Assembly (NCBI GenBank): GCA_907163375.1
Contig: CAJQUW010006381.1
Span: 1 to 64,000, forward strand
Source: Prostheceraeus crozeri
Taxonomy: Eukaryota > Platyhelminthes > Polycladida > Euryleptidae
Length of the DNA stretch: 64,000 bases
Direction of reading: 5' to 3'
Position numbers and translations under genes: made by a program. Below the pieces are notes generated by a model. The model was not told where the DNA came from. It ran no database searches and worked only from the letters and a program-made list of their open reading frames with translations. This document shows positions 52,776 through 64,000 of the stretch, piece after piece (the stretch's first letter is position 1; each line of letters opens with the position of its first letter).

Positions 52776-52849
52776 TGTTCACCAATTTTCCGAAGTGAAA
52801 AGGGGATTCCCGATACCGAAGTGAATTTGACACTAAACTTTGACGAAAT

Positions 52850-54462
52850 AACCAACACAATAAGACACGAAGCTCTGACGCGATAATCACGTGAATCCGA
52901 TCGATAATTCAAGAAAATTCCGACGTGCCGGGTTCTTTGGCCTTTGTCATTAACAGCTGATTTTGTGCAGCAATTGACAATACCAAATGATAACAATGGT
53001 GAAGGCACAGATAGAGACACTGCAGGAACGAACTGAAGATTCGATGACGCGAGAGTGAATATTGAGCGACTGCAGATTGCGATATCCAAGAATGAATGCC
53101 AAGTGAACGCTATTCTGGGTACATCAACGATATGCTCGATTTCTGAGCAAATGAGACAACATGCGCAAAAGATAATCCCACAAATTGACGCAGAAGAAGA
53201 AACCCTCACGATAGATGCCAAAAATTAGGTATTTCCTTCCAATAGACCCTTCAAAAGCAGGGAAATAGATCACCCAGTACGGAGACGAGAAATTGTACGT
53301 CAGCACAGCAGCAAGTCAGATTTCATGAATGTCTTTATCATTTTCTGTCAAACCGATGCAGCATGACGTCACCATTTGTCTCTAAGGCACTCTTCAGTAT
53401 TAATGAATGTTTAACTGCTAAGTGACAAATGCAGCGTTGTTGGTGTCAGAACCTTATTTGCTTGTTCGCAATTTGAAAATAACTTGATGTTTTATAAGCA
53501 AGTCAATTATAGCATAATGAGTTGAAGGTGTCGCAAGCAGACAGAAAAATAGTCCTATGAATAAATTGATGTCAATAATTTTGCACTGCGATTGCAATTA
53601 AGCTCGACTGAAGCCCAATAAGTATGCCATATTTTACCAAGTTTCCGTGGAAAACCTAAATTCCAGATTTATTACTGGGTACTTTGCCATCTCACTTATG
53701 GGATGTTTCATCATTTGCATCAATTGACAGATTTATTCGTACATCTAAGTTCATTGCCGCCCTCTTACCAGATAAGAAGCGTTGAATAAAGAATGAAAAA
53801 TGAATAAAGATTCACATTTCGTACTCAATGTAAAATATGAAGACTCCTTGTGATGAGGCATGAAGGGAATGCACTCGGATATGCAAAATATACAGCAGCA
53901 GAACAAAGTAGATTTCTAGACGGCAAAAAAGGTAATTTCTGTTGAAGTCACTGAATCTGTTCTCTTTGTTGACAATTCCAACGAACAGACAAACATAGTT
54001 GACAGAATATTCTCTGCAGTGTCGCATATTTGTGCTTTCAAATCTTAAACGATGAATACTTAAACGTGTATGCACTTGAACTTCAGCAGTTACGTGTTAC
54101 GTTTGTATTCTGTCAAATTCCCTGACATCGCATTTAATCCTTGCTAGAAGTGATAAACACGCTTCTTGCTGCGGTTGTCGCTACAAAAGTCACGGCGATA
54201 ATTTAGTTAGTTGATATTAAGTTACAGTTAATCTTAATTTTTTATACTTATTTTATTCACCGCGGTCAAAGGAAATTGAAAATTAAAGGAAGTTGATCCA
54301 TGCATTTCAAAGTACTTATGGAATTGCGAATAACAGAAAGTCACAGAATATAATCAGAAGAAGTGAATGTAAAGTAGTGTTTGGCTATGTATGCAGATCA
54401 AAGTTAGCGCTATATAACTGTAAAATTGCTGCACGCACTCGTGCGAGTATACCATGCAAGTC
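52850..54462. other. Anonymous stretch upstream of the LINE
   Basis: The first few hundred bases may be LINE 5' untranslated sequence. Beyond that nothing is recognised. Confidence 0.45.
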
Positions 54463-54465
54463 TAT

Positions 54466-55908
54466 AGCCGGATTCACAATGGCGTGTGTATACACAGTGT
54501 ATAATATTTATTCCCTTGTGTGTGCACACAGGACCGCTGCAAGTACACACAAGAGGCTTGTGTATACTCACAGAGGGCAAGAGATTTTATACATAGCGGG
54601 GGGTTGTGTGCACTTTCACAGAGTTTAGCAGAATCCAACTTCTGCAGCGCACACAACGTCCGCAACCAATCAAAATCACTGATTCGGTATTGGGAAGGTG
54701 AGAATGACAATATTGACAGTGCGATAGATTCATTCAGTGGATTAAGTCATGCCGAAATGTGAGAAACGGTAGTTGTAGATTTGTTCATGGGGAGGTAGCT
54801 TTCTAGAGCCTCTTCCAGGATAGGGTCTCATCAAATATTCTTTGAGTGGGAAAGCTTCATCACCCAAAATCACATAAGGTAGAGAAGTATCCGTACCTGG
54901 AATAGTGACCGAGTTAGGTAAGTTCAGTGTTCCGTCTTCCAAAGATACGAATAAATTTGAATTCTGGAAGACACTTCCGTCACCCTCTCGTCCTGCTGCT
55001 CCTATATCCACATAAGTGAATTTATAGTCAGAATCACACATTGCCAATACCAACAAACTAAAAAAATGTTTGTAATAATAAAACGTCGAGCCACTTCGTA
55101 CGGGACACTGGATTCTGAAGTGCTTCCCATCCAAACTTCCGACACAGTTAGGAAAGTTCCAACGTGTTCGGTAACCAGCTTCAACGTCGCGCCATTCCTC
55201 TTCGGATTCCGGACAACGAATGCAAGATGGAGATAATAGTTCCCAGATTACATCACATGTTTCACTTAGTAGGTTAGAAATGGTAGACTGGCCACGATGA
55301 AACCGAAAGGCAAGTTCCTGCTGAGAACAACCTGTCGCTAAAAATACCAAAGTAATCGTAAGTCTCTCTTCTGGTGAAACAGGCTCTCTCAGACTGGTTT
55401 TGTGTAGTCGATGTTGAAATTTCGAAAAAAGTAGCTTAAATTTTTCGGGAGTCATTCGATGGTATGAGAAGTACATCTCAGGATCGCTAGACTCCAGGTG
55501 TGGTATCAGATGAATATACTCGCTGTGCTGCATTCGAAGTTGGAATGCAGGGCGCGTTGACCATCGACGTTTTCTTTTTCGACGAGTTTTTCTGGCTTCT
55601 TTAATAGCTAAAAGGATCACAGCTACCTTAGCTACTTCCGTCTTCGACGCTGTCAAGATTCATGCAACCAATGCAATCAAAGTGAAAGGATTCCGATGTA
55701 TCATCTATCCCTCTAAAAACTGTTCATGTTTTGATTGGTGGCGATCCCTGTGAGTTAACACACTATTGTGAACCGTTTCACCGTTGCAATTGCTCACAGG
55801 ATCGAAATTGAAATTACACACAAGGTACTGTGTATCCACACAATGTCTTGTGTGCGCACACTGTGAGTTGGTAAGTGTGTGTATACACACGCCATTGTGA
55901 ATCCGGCT
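54466..55908 (-). mobile_element. PIF/Harbinger transposon, 1.44 kb internally deleted copy
   Basis: The inverted ends begin AGCCGGATTCACAATGGCGT at 54,466 and are mirrored at 55,908. TAT flanks both sides (54,463-54,465 and 55,909-55,911) as a 3-bp duplication. The ends continue into CACAC/GTGTG-rich imperfect palindromes over some 100 bp. A transposase reads in from the right. The partner Myb-like gene and the end of the transposase are missing, so the copy is non-autonomous. Confidence 0.88.
54742..55656 (-). pseudogene. PIF/Harbinger transposase, C-terminally truncated
   Basis: 304 residues, DDE_Tnp_4 family. A basic N-terminus (ARKTRRKRKRRW), then YFSYHRMTPEKFKLLF, a helix-turn-helix (GCSQQELAFRFHRGQSTISNLL), and catalytic Asp166 in GSLDGKHF, the IGAAGREGDGSVFQNS block and Asp246 in ILGDEAFPLKEYLMRPYPG. 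The frame ends just after YNYRFSH, before the ARRxxENAFG segment that holds the catalytic Glu. The enzyme is therefore incomplete, probably through an internal deletion that joined this point to the left end. Confidence 0.93.
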
Positions 55909-55911
55909 TAT

Positions 55912-56877
55912 AGGCTACTATACACATATAAAACAAATTAGGGAACATTTCCTAGTTGTACTGCTGACATGCATAAACAAGAGATGATGATGACAGTGTG
56001 AAACTCTTGGTAGCCTTGGTGAATCAGCTTTCATGTTCTTGAGGTCCCTTGGCTCCCTCATCGGATATAAAATGAAGACAGTAACTCAACTTTGCATCTT
56101 TGGCATCGATTTACCTTCGCAGTACAAAATGGCAGCATCAAATGCGCGGTTGGAAACTCCTCCAGAAGCAGGAGCGTCTTTTCTCTCTGCGTAGGCTCAC
56201 TTGAAGCTTATCTTACTTTTGATTTAAAATGTTTTTGTATTCTCATCCCTTACGAAAAAGTTTGATAATACTAATAGCAACGTGTAATTTATTGACAAAA
56301 CGCGCCCCATTGCCCCTGGAGGCGCTTATAGGATTGCGTAAGCAAAACAGTGCATATATCAAGTATGAATACGCAAACATTTCTGATTTTAGTATTGATT
56401 GGTCGGAAAAATGTTATAAGAATGTGCACAACCAGAACATTTAGCAGGCAATAAGCTCCAAAAAGGAAAGACACGATAGAAAAATTTATTGCGTGATGTC
56501 TTTGCGTGAGAAAAGTATTTTGGAAAAATTTGACACGAATTCTTGGCAGAACTTCTAGTAGAGGATGGTTTTAAGTGAGAAAAATATTTTCAAAATCACA
56601 TTATCTAGCATCCAGCATTTTCCTTCTTTCACAAAGCCGGATGATTCAAGCGATTAAAAGGAGAGTACCTCCGGCTTCCACAGGAATTTTTTATTCTTCG
56701 AAATTTTAGAATGAAAACTATTCATTTTGAGGGTCAAACATGTTTCAATCAAAATTGCTCATCATCAGTGACAGGAGAAACAGATATTACAATAAAATGG
56801 AGCTTATATACAAAAGAAGGAAAGTGAACTACATTCCATCAGTTCATAGATCGTCGGTACATTTGTAGTGCATAGAT
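55912..56877. other. Anonymous stretch
   Basis: No gene. The last 180 bp next to the Penelope fragment may be its 3' untranslated region. Confidence 0.45.
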
Positions 56878-57312
56878 TCACCAGAGTTCTAACTGCGTCA
56901 CAAGTTGAATATTCATCAATAATTCGTCATTTATCTCGCGAATATGCATAGCTTCAGCCAACTTTGTCAACCACTGCTTAGTTCCATAAATAATTCTAAA
57001 ATTCGCTTTGTTCGGAAAGTGTTCGTGCATGCTGATTTCAGAAGCAGGTCTACCTTTCATGTGTTCATTTATCCGAGTAATAAAATGTCTTCTTGTTTCT
57101 CCTATGTAACACTTATTACAATGCTCACACTCATATTTATAAACAATTGAAGAAAGTAAGAAACAAGGGATTTTATATTTGTTCGGAATTAGCATACTGG
57201 TTTTTAAAGTTTTAAATATTGGAAAGATACGGGAGTTTTTCAGAGGAACATTAATTTGTTTGATACCGGTAAGGAATTCGTTGCAAAAAGACGAATTGTA
57301 ATTTGTCATCAA
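56878..57312 (-). pseudogene. Penelope-like GIY-YIG endonuclease fragment
   Basis: VYKYECEHCNKCYIGETRRHFITRINEHMKG is the Penelope-type GIY-YIG domain with the preceding CxxC. It is followed by SEISMHEHFPNKANFRIIYG and LAEAMHIREINDELLMN, the usual C-terminal blocks. About 144 residues are open. No reverse transcriptase lies upstream, so this is a 5'-truncated copy, the common fate of these retroelements. It could belong to the same family as the 37.8-39.3 kb relic but shares no region with it. Confidence 0.88.
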
Positions 57313-58611
57313 AAAAAATTTAGTTTTTTTCTTTGAAATTATTAATTCCTGTCAAAGCCACAGACACTTTTCTTTCATTTCCATCACTCCATTAGATTCA
57401 TGCGATGATCATTCATCATTTGGGAATAATCAGCAGTATTCACCAGAAAATCATGTAATTCTTGCATCAGCTGGCCACTTAAATATGTTGGGACCACAGA
57501 GATGGATTCACCTGCGTATGGGTTGGTCTAGGGCGGACTTAATCCCATCCCAGCAATTCTATGAAATGGTAGCAAGCGATAGAGATTGACATAAATTTCA
57601 TTCTTTCGCCTAGCAGGTTGGCGTGCGGACGTATGTTGCACGCTCTTATCGGCACCATGCTTCTTGCTTTATTAACTGTTCATACCTTGCTCAAAAAACT
57701 TTCTTCAACTCCAAAGCATTCATTACGGTGTGCTGTCTGAGGCAGCTTTCTTTGTTTCTTCTGAACTCGCGACCGCGCTATAAAAATCGCCTGCATCCCG
57801 TGACCGGTTGATGAACTCGCTTTTAACGATACATGGACGATAGATGGCAAGCTCTATCAAAGTGCTGTTCCGCATCAACGTCGCAAATCTTGTGCCTCGT
57901 GTGTTATGTAATTGCGTTCACCGAATATGTGCAAATACTTATGAACCGAAGCATAAAGGTTATTATTAATAAATATTTGTCTGTTTTTGGCTTTAGTTAT
58001 TGGCAAGGCGCTCGTATTGCAGAATTAGATCGCATCAGCGAACCCACGAACTTCAACAGTCAGATTGCAGACAGGCCTGTCAAGTGAAAGGCCACATCTT
58101 TAATTTAATTTTTCTTAATGATAAATTCGTCAAATGGAAATATTTTTCACACCGCTCGACTACTCTTCAGGTTTTGAATTTCCTGACTGTGTGCGCTTGA
58201 TGTGGTGTCAATCTTCCAGTTCGTCAGAATGTAGACTTGAATTTGCATTACGTTCAATGGAAAATTGATTTTCTTGCCCTTCGAGACTAGTCCTGGCCGT
58301 GACGATCAGTATTAAAGAAAGTCATCTCCAGACCCAAAAGCGCAGACAAGGCAATTTATCTCTGTGGGTGGGACGTAGAAGCAAACAAGAATACTCACAG
58401 AATTAGACCGGTCGTGTCTTCTTCTGTTTGACTAGAATGGAAGCATTGAAACATGTACCGCTAATGAAATGGCACAATCTGCTCACACAATACCATAGCA
58501 ATCGAGCAATGAGCAGCCAGTTCAACATTAAACACGCCAAATTGTGCGGAGTTTCAGTGACTGTTATCAACCGGATCACACAGCAAAGAGACACAGTCGA
58601 TGTAAGGTTCT
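57313..58611. other. Anonymous stretch
   Basis: Nothing recognised on either strand. Confidence 0.45.
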
Positions 58612-58935
58612 ACAGAGAAGTTTGTGAAAGTTTTTTCATGCGCCTGATAATTCTTTTCATAATGATCGGTAGCACCAACATTATCGAGCAGACTTCTGCG
58701 CAATGATCTGAATTCTTCGAATCTGAAGGAATCGTGGCGATCGGAGCATTTTGAAGGAATTCAGAGCAATCCGCAAGCGACGCACGACCATTTTTCCTAT
58801 CTCTGTAGGGTGTGACAAATTTCGTTTTGCCCACTTAGTAAATTCCTGCAGGTGCCATCGTTTTGAATCAAGTTGCACTCCTAGTAAAGTGATATGCTTA
58901 ACAATGTACCGTAATTCTGTGAGAATAATTCCTAA
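58612..58935 (-). repeat. Dispersed repeat, copy 2 (inverted relative to 4.7-5.0 kb)
   Basis: The reverse complement matches 4683-5020 block for block (see copy 1). The two copies are about 54 kb apart. Confidence 0.6.
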
Positions 58936-60863
58936 ATTCGGCCAGTACAGCTATTACGACTGAAAATACGTCCGGTAACCATTAATGGTTATTAGTACAA
59001 TGCATTGACATGCAACCTAAATGCATCAATATCTTCCTTTATATGAATTCATACTCGATGAACAATGAATTTTGGTATCGTCACCACCAGAAAATCAGGA
59101 ACATAGATATAGATTACAATAAAGCCTCTAGAATGGAAGTTAAAGCTTCATACTATGCACAATAGTTAAACAAAAGGTGCATTACTTTACTTTGATACAC
59201 TTGTCAACGGCTGTGTGACTGGGTCAGTATCAGTCACACGCGCAATTCTAATTTGTTCATTGATGGTTCATGCCCCAACTTAGTTCCCTCGGATGTGCCG
59301 CGACCTTGAGTCAATTTCCATTCTATTCAACTTCAGAGAAGCAATTTGTTTCTATGATCAGGAAGGTCTTTATTCAGCCATGATTCAATGATGGTAGAGT
59401 CATTTTGTGTTAATTTTCTACTAGGGAAAACCGTCAAAACAGTATGCTTGTCAAATCAGAATGCTTTGAGAGATCTTTCAAACATCACCTACTCGTCGGG
59501 CAAGTGAAAAGTGACATCGGCATTGATGATAGCAGCTCCCTTCGCACGCACAGGGATAGACAAAAATTATGGCAATAAAATTCAATCTAGATACGAAATA
59601 CCAGACTGCTATTGCAATAGTAACAGTAAGATGATAGTGAATCGCAATCTGTAAGCTCAAATATGCAAAAAGACCAGAAAAGAAGAAAACAAGATGAAGT
59701 CAAAATTTCCAAGCCTCACTGAATGTATGTTTCACTCGATTAGATGAATGAACTCAAACGAAATGACTACAAAGCCTCTTTCACAATACGTTTTCTCCAC
59801 CTTGACCACAGGCGCATTTCGGGGAAGGCGTCGGGCTTGAGCCACCTGTAAACTTTTAAGTAGGAATGGAGTTAGGCCTAATGGCATACTTTGAGTGAGA
59901 GATGCTAAAAGTTGTAAACTTAATTTGAAGAATTTGTAAAAATGAATAACGTATCTACACGTTTTTGTTAAATATGTCCACAAAAACTTATATTCACTCT
60001 TACTCCTAAATTTTAGGTTCCCTCATCATTCCTTTTTGTCTTTCATCACGTCGATTGAAATTTACGTCGTGATGATGTTTCACTTGTGTTTATGAACATG
60101 AAGGATTTCTTCTATTTTATGCATTTACTCGTAGATTTATAGCTTTGTCTTATCGTTGTCAATATTGAAGACGTCATCTTTGTTAATTTTGTTTTTCACC
60201 ACAGCGAATTTCGCGATTGATTTTATGTCTTCATTATATTTCAAGATTCCCATTGATCAACCTCTTGCTATTTTATGGAGATTTTCCTGTGTGCTTCATA
60301 TCAAGTTTCAGTATAGTTTTTGAAATACAATCGTTTAATCATGTTATGCTCTTTATCGGCTATTTAATTGGTTGAGTGTTCATGCTTTTAATAAGAAGGT
60401 CCGTTATCGTGTTCATGCCTGTTGAATTGTAAAGTCAACTACACAATTATGAAAATGGAATGAACTTTTTTAGAGAATTGAGAGAATAAAGTTTATATTT
60501 TGCAAATGTGAATCAAAAATAACATGAAGAAATAATTGATTGCATCACACAGGTTCACATAAGTTATTGTAAATCATTGTTGACAAAATAACAGAGAAAT
60601 TTCTTCGGCGTTCCGTTTCAGAAATTTTTACATGAATGCGGTCTTTGTTACTTCTTGTACGATGAGCAGTAATGTCATGCAGCGGATGATCAGGCTGGTG
60701 ACACTTTCTATAACATTTTCCTATATACGTACATCTAGACCAACTAACATTACGAACCAAAGCAAAGTAAAACCGTATTTGAGTTCGCGTAAACCATTAA
60801 GGGAATCGATGATGTACATGTACATTCACATAAGTATGCCTCAGACCATGGCTTTCTCCTTTC
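58936..60863. other. Anonymous stretch
   Basis: No recognised gene or element. Confidence 0.45.
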
Positions 60864-61630
60864 ACTAAAATGTTGATTATCGATCGTTGGAATGCTTACA
60901 GGGCCACGAATAGGACTCTATATAATCATTTAAAATCGAAAGTGAAAGAATCTATGTTAAAAGACAAGCAACGCTGGGCTCACAATCTGACAACAAAGAA
61001 AACCGGTATCTGGAAACTTTCCATGGAAGTACAAGGTCATAAAACTGAGCACAAGAATTTACGCAGGCTGATATCTGACTGTGACTCCCTTCAATATGCA
61101 GTCAATGAGATCGCAGAAATTATCAGTTGTTTGACCTCGCTTGATGACCAAAGCTTTTCCATTCAATCTTTAAGGTAGATAGCCTAATCATGAAGACTCC
61201 TCAGGGCAAATGTTGCAGTCACAAAAGAATCCCCACAAAAGTCTATCGCTTACTCGCTGACATCATATCTCAACCGCTGGCAACCATTCTATACCCGTAA
61301 ACTGAAATCCTGGCTACGCCTATGACCTTGTCTTGCGATCAATTACAACGCATCAATGTGATGGCTTGAGAAAGCGGAGTGATAAGCCGGTTCGGAGCGG
61401 TAAGCATCCTTGTCCCGAATACTACGATGATGCTCTTTGCAACGCTGTTCAATTGGACGAGCAGTCCACCAACCTAGACCCCAGTCGCAGCTGTCCTTCT
61501 ATTACATTATCTTATACACGGAGCCACCTCCTACATCAATGTACTGTGGCTACGGAATTTGGGGAAACGCCTAGCAATGATCACTGCTGTCACAAAGCTA
61601 GCGTTCAACAAATAGTGAAAGAGTGAATTA
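60864..61630 (+). mobile_element. LINE ORF2 scrap (linker to reverse transcriptase)
   Basis: The frame DRWNAYRATNRTLYNHLKSKVKESMLKDKQRWAHNL ... GIWKLSMEVQGH matches the linker between endonuclease and reverse transcriptase in CR1/L2-like LINEs. KVYRLLADIISQPLA near 61.24 kb is the next conserved block (xxYKLLAxxISxPL). The rest is scrambled by several frame changes. Confidence 0.55.
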
Positions 61631-63374
61631 TGTTTCACCACGTTGTCTCGTGTATTCACAATAAAATAATTCTTGAAATTTGCAATTAAAAAAAGTTAGT
61701 GAAATTAGTATTAATTGCAAGTCTCAAATTTACCCGGATATGGCTGCAACTTTAAATACGGAGTTATGTCGAAGTTGAGAGATGTGAACTAGGCCTGCTA
61801 ATGATTCCTGATATTAGATGAAATTGCAGCTATTCATGCCTGTTCCCATTTTTTAACTGAGGATGCAACTCAATATTCAAATATTCTATTTACAAAATAA
61901 TTCTTCGATGAACATGATTGATGCACTCCTAAAAGTTTTAGATTTGAGTGTTTTTCTTCAATAAGATATTTGGTTTTACAAGCTCATCCATGGATTTTTG
62001 AAAAGTCAAGGGCTGTACACTAGTAGATTTGACTTTTCAATGCAACTTTGGTTTTCCAACAAATTGTATGTTCATGAATTTTTCCGGTGGCATAAATATT
62101 ATAATAGAATAATAGCTGATCGTCTGATAATAGACATCAGCTGATGTCTCCTTATAGGTTGAAACAGCTCCCACAGAATACATGCCTTCGGACTTATTTA
62201 TATTGAGACAGATCTATGTTTGGAACATTGAGATCTTCCTCTTTCAATTGAGAATGCCGCATGTAAAATGCCAACCTACAAAACAGTTGCAGCCGCTCAA
62301 AAATCGGCATCTTTAATAGTTTAAAAGCTTAACTTTCAGGAGAACCGCTTGAAGTTTCATTAATATTGCGAATCAATGATATTATTCGGCCATTTATTAG
62401 TTTGAATCACGATCGATTATTTATGGTATTTTTAATCATCAGTAGAACCCGTTATTTGTCTAACAGACCGGTGATGCACAGTAAACTTCTTTTCTATAAC
62501 TAAAAAATTCGAGAATTTTGATTATATTCACTGAGAATCGTTCTAATTCGAAATTAGAAAAAAACTCCAATGTGGGCTCCATGGAAGTCGCTTCATATAT
62601 TGATATACATGCAATTTGTCATCATACTCATAATATCCACAACTTAGTATCATTAATATACATCCCCTGTTGCAGAGAAATGCTTGAGATGGTTATACAT
62701 TGATTTTGGATGCATTGATCATGTCATATAGCAATGGTCATCAAATTGTTTCTGAAATGAGGACAATATTCCTCTTGAAGATCTTATTACGAAGCGTTTA
62801 AAAAAACATGTGTCTTAGAATTTATTTACTGTGACTAAATATTACTTAACGCATTACCGCAATGAGTTTATAAGTGTAAAAGTACTAATGCTAGTTGTGA
62901 AAGGAAAAATTCCCAAGAATGTCAATTTAATCAATCAAAATCTCTAAGTTTTGCTTATAAAAGAAAAGAAAAGAAGAATGCAGGATTTACTTCGTACCAT
63001 GGGAGTCTGAAACAGTTCTTTCCGAATGATGCAAAGAGGTATTCGTACATTATGACAAGCATGATTATGCAAGATTGAATGTTGAAAAAACGAATATATG
63101 CAATAACAAAGCAAGATTCAAAATGAATAAATAATATCTATGAACCAAAGGATGGATTGAAAAACTCCCCAAAGTTTTAGTCGAAAAGTTATTAAAATTC
63201 AAGTCAAATCAGACGGGACTTCGGCGTCCAGCGCCTTCAAACGGTCGATTGTCAAGGCTACCATCGATTCTGATTTGACTGAATATATTTAGCGATATAA
63301 TTGATTTGATAAGCCATCGATTGCAAGAAGATAATACAAGTATGGCGTGTTGAGGCAGACGCATGTTTCAAACA
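61631..63374. other. Anonymous stretch
   Basis: AT-rich, with no recognised feature. Confidence 0.45.
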
Positions 63375-63512
63375 GTGATTAAAAAAAAGACCTATCTGCC
63401 GTAAATCGTAAATTGTAACTTGTAACTATTGCCTGACGACGCATCAGGACCTGCGACACGTCGTGGAAATTCAATTTACGATTTACGGCATATAGATCTT
63501 CTTTTTAATTTC
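63375..63512. repeat. Hairpin MITE-like element
   Basis: TGCCGTAAATCGTAAATTG near 63,400 is mirrored by CAATTTACGATTTACGGCA near 63,475, within a pair of A/T-rich arms carrying GACCTAT and ATAGATC. The ~55-nt loop contains CCTGACGACGCATCAGG. This is a compact foldback element or structured RNA gene remnant. Confidence 0.6.
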
Positions 63513-64000
63513 TGTTTGATTACAAGAAGAGCTATAAGCCTACACAATGTTTAAAACATCACACAGAATGCATTGTACAATAAACGAGACAGCTTTTATT
63601 CTCAGCAATTTCTTCATCACCTTCTTTCTCTGCTTTCTTCAGTGTCGTGAATCAATTACGGATATTCTGCATCATTATAATGAAAGAGCAATAAAAGGAT
63701 AAATGAAATAGAAATTTTGGAAATTGACTTTTCCGATAAAACGCAAAATGTTCTCAATTTGGAAATTAAGACAGAGATCTTAGTGAGAGATTGTCATGAT
63801 GAAGTAGTTCGTTTCTCATTTAGCAAACGATTATCTTATTTGTAACAACTGTGTTGCATCAACGACACACATGCATAAGAACAGTATTTCAAGCTCATAC
63901 CCACAAGCAGCAGAAAAATTTTCATGCTACAATGGAACTTCGAAATGGGGTAATCATGTATGTCATCAACGTCATCTCCTGCATATTCTTTCGAACAGAT
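63513..64000. other. Anonymous stretch
   Basis: Nothing recognised up to the window end. Confidence 0.45.

Larger units (their letters stand above)
49240..52790 (-). mobile_element. CR1/L2-type LINE, nearly full length but decayed
   Basis: A minus-strand non-LTR retrotransposon with ORF1 (coiled coil and RRM-like), an APE endonuclease, a reverse transcriptase and a 3' end in short TTA repeats (49,246-49,264), as CR1/L2-clade elements often have instead of poly-A. Both ORFs carry frameshifts, so the copy is dead but young enough to be read through. AATAAA occurs just before the tail. Confidence 0.88.

Noticed and set aside
56740-56800. CTGATGA ... GAAAC (minus strand) as a Penelope hammerhead ribozyme
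   Set aside because: The core bases are present and Penelope elements are known to carry such ribozymes, but the segment between them does not form stem II.
60545-60760. 71-codon minus-strand frame with YIGKCYRK
   Set aside because: Superficially like a GIY-YIG start but lacks the rest of the domain.

Overview
This window is repeat-rich, gene-poor DNA from an animal, most likely a marine invertebrate. The sequence is AT-rich, has spliceosomal splice signals, and carries metazoan element families: Polinton, piggyBac, hAT, PIF/Harbinger, mariner-type, Penelope and a CR1/L2-like LINE. Words such as AGGCCTA are frequent, which I associate with echinoderms and related groups, but I cannot fix the taxon. 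I see no convincing host gene.

Layout. 1-7.2 kb: mostly anonymous DNA with a LINE tail, a tRNA-type SINE and short repeats. 7.39-33.75 kb: a decayed piggyBac transposon (TTAA flank, 28-bp terminal repeats matching at 27 positions), apparently split by a Polinton at 10,236-33,436. 34.4-36.5 kb: a mariner-like element with TIRs of about 200 bp. 37.8-39.3 kb: a Penelope reverse transcriptase relic. 39.3-45 kb: anonymous. 45.1-48.7 kb: a degraded PIF/Harbinger element split by a hAT element with a perfect 8-bp target duplication. 49.2-52.8 kb: a decayed CR1/L2-type LINE on the minus strand. 54.5-55.9 kb: a short PIF/Harbinger element. 56.9-57.3 kb: a Penelope GIY-YIG endonuclease fragment. 58-64 kb: a dispersed repeat, a LINE scrap and a hairpin MITE.

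The Polinton is the centrepiece. It is 23.2 kb, lies between G-run target copies, and ends in terminal inverted repeats of about 1.1 kb made largely of ~280-bp tandem units. It has the usual toolkit: protein-primed DNA polymerase B, chromodomain integrase, packaging ATPase, adenovirus-type protease, major capsid protein, two further capsid-type paralogues and basic core proteins. It looks young and nearly whole, with about two breaks, both in the polymerase gene. Less expected is a small plus-strand cluster coding for a TATA-binding-protein (TBP) homologue with the YEPELFP signature, next to two tandem paralogues that resemble the coactivator PC4. There are also two small RING-like proteins, a DnaQ-type exonuclease candidate, and a free-standing relative of the polymerase N-terminal domain.

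The regulation looks organised. Three genes have TATA-type promoters and 5' splice signals; two of these, at opposite ends, share a near-identical leader (paired CCAAT boxes, TATA, then ATG followed at once by a GTAAGT donor). Most structural genes lack TATA boxes. Instead ATGCAAA lies 29-46 nt before their start codons at six places, on the coding strand each time. I suggest, as inference, that the element carries its own late-transcription apparatus, analogous to the viral TBPs of herpesviruses. Minus-strand genes are also packed stop-against-start (TAATG, ATGA, TAATATG), and stop codons overlap poly(A) signals at three gene ends.
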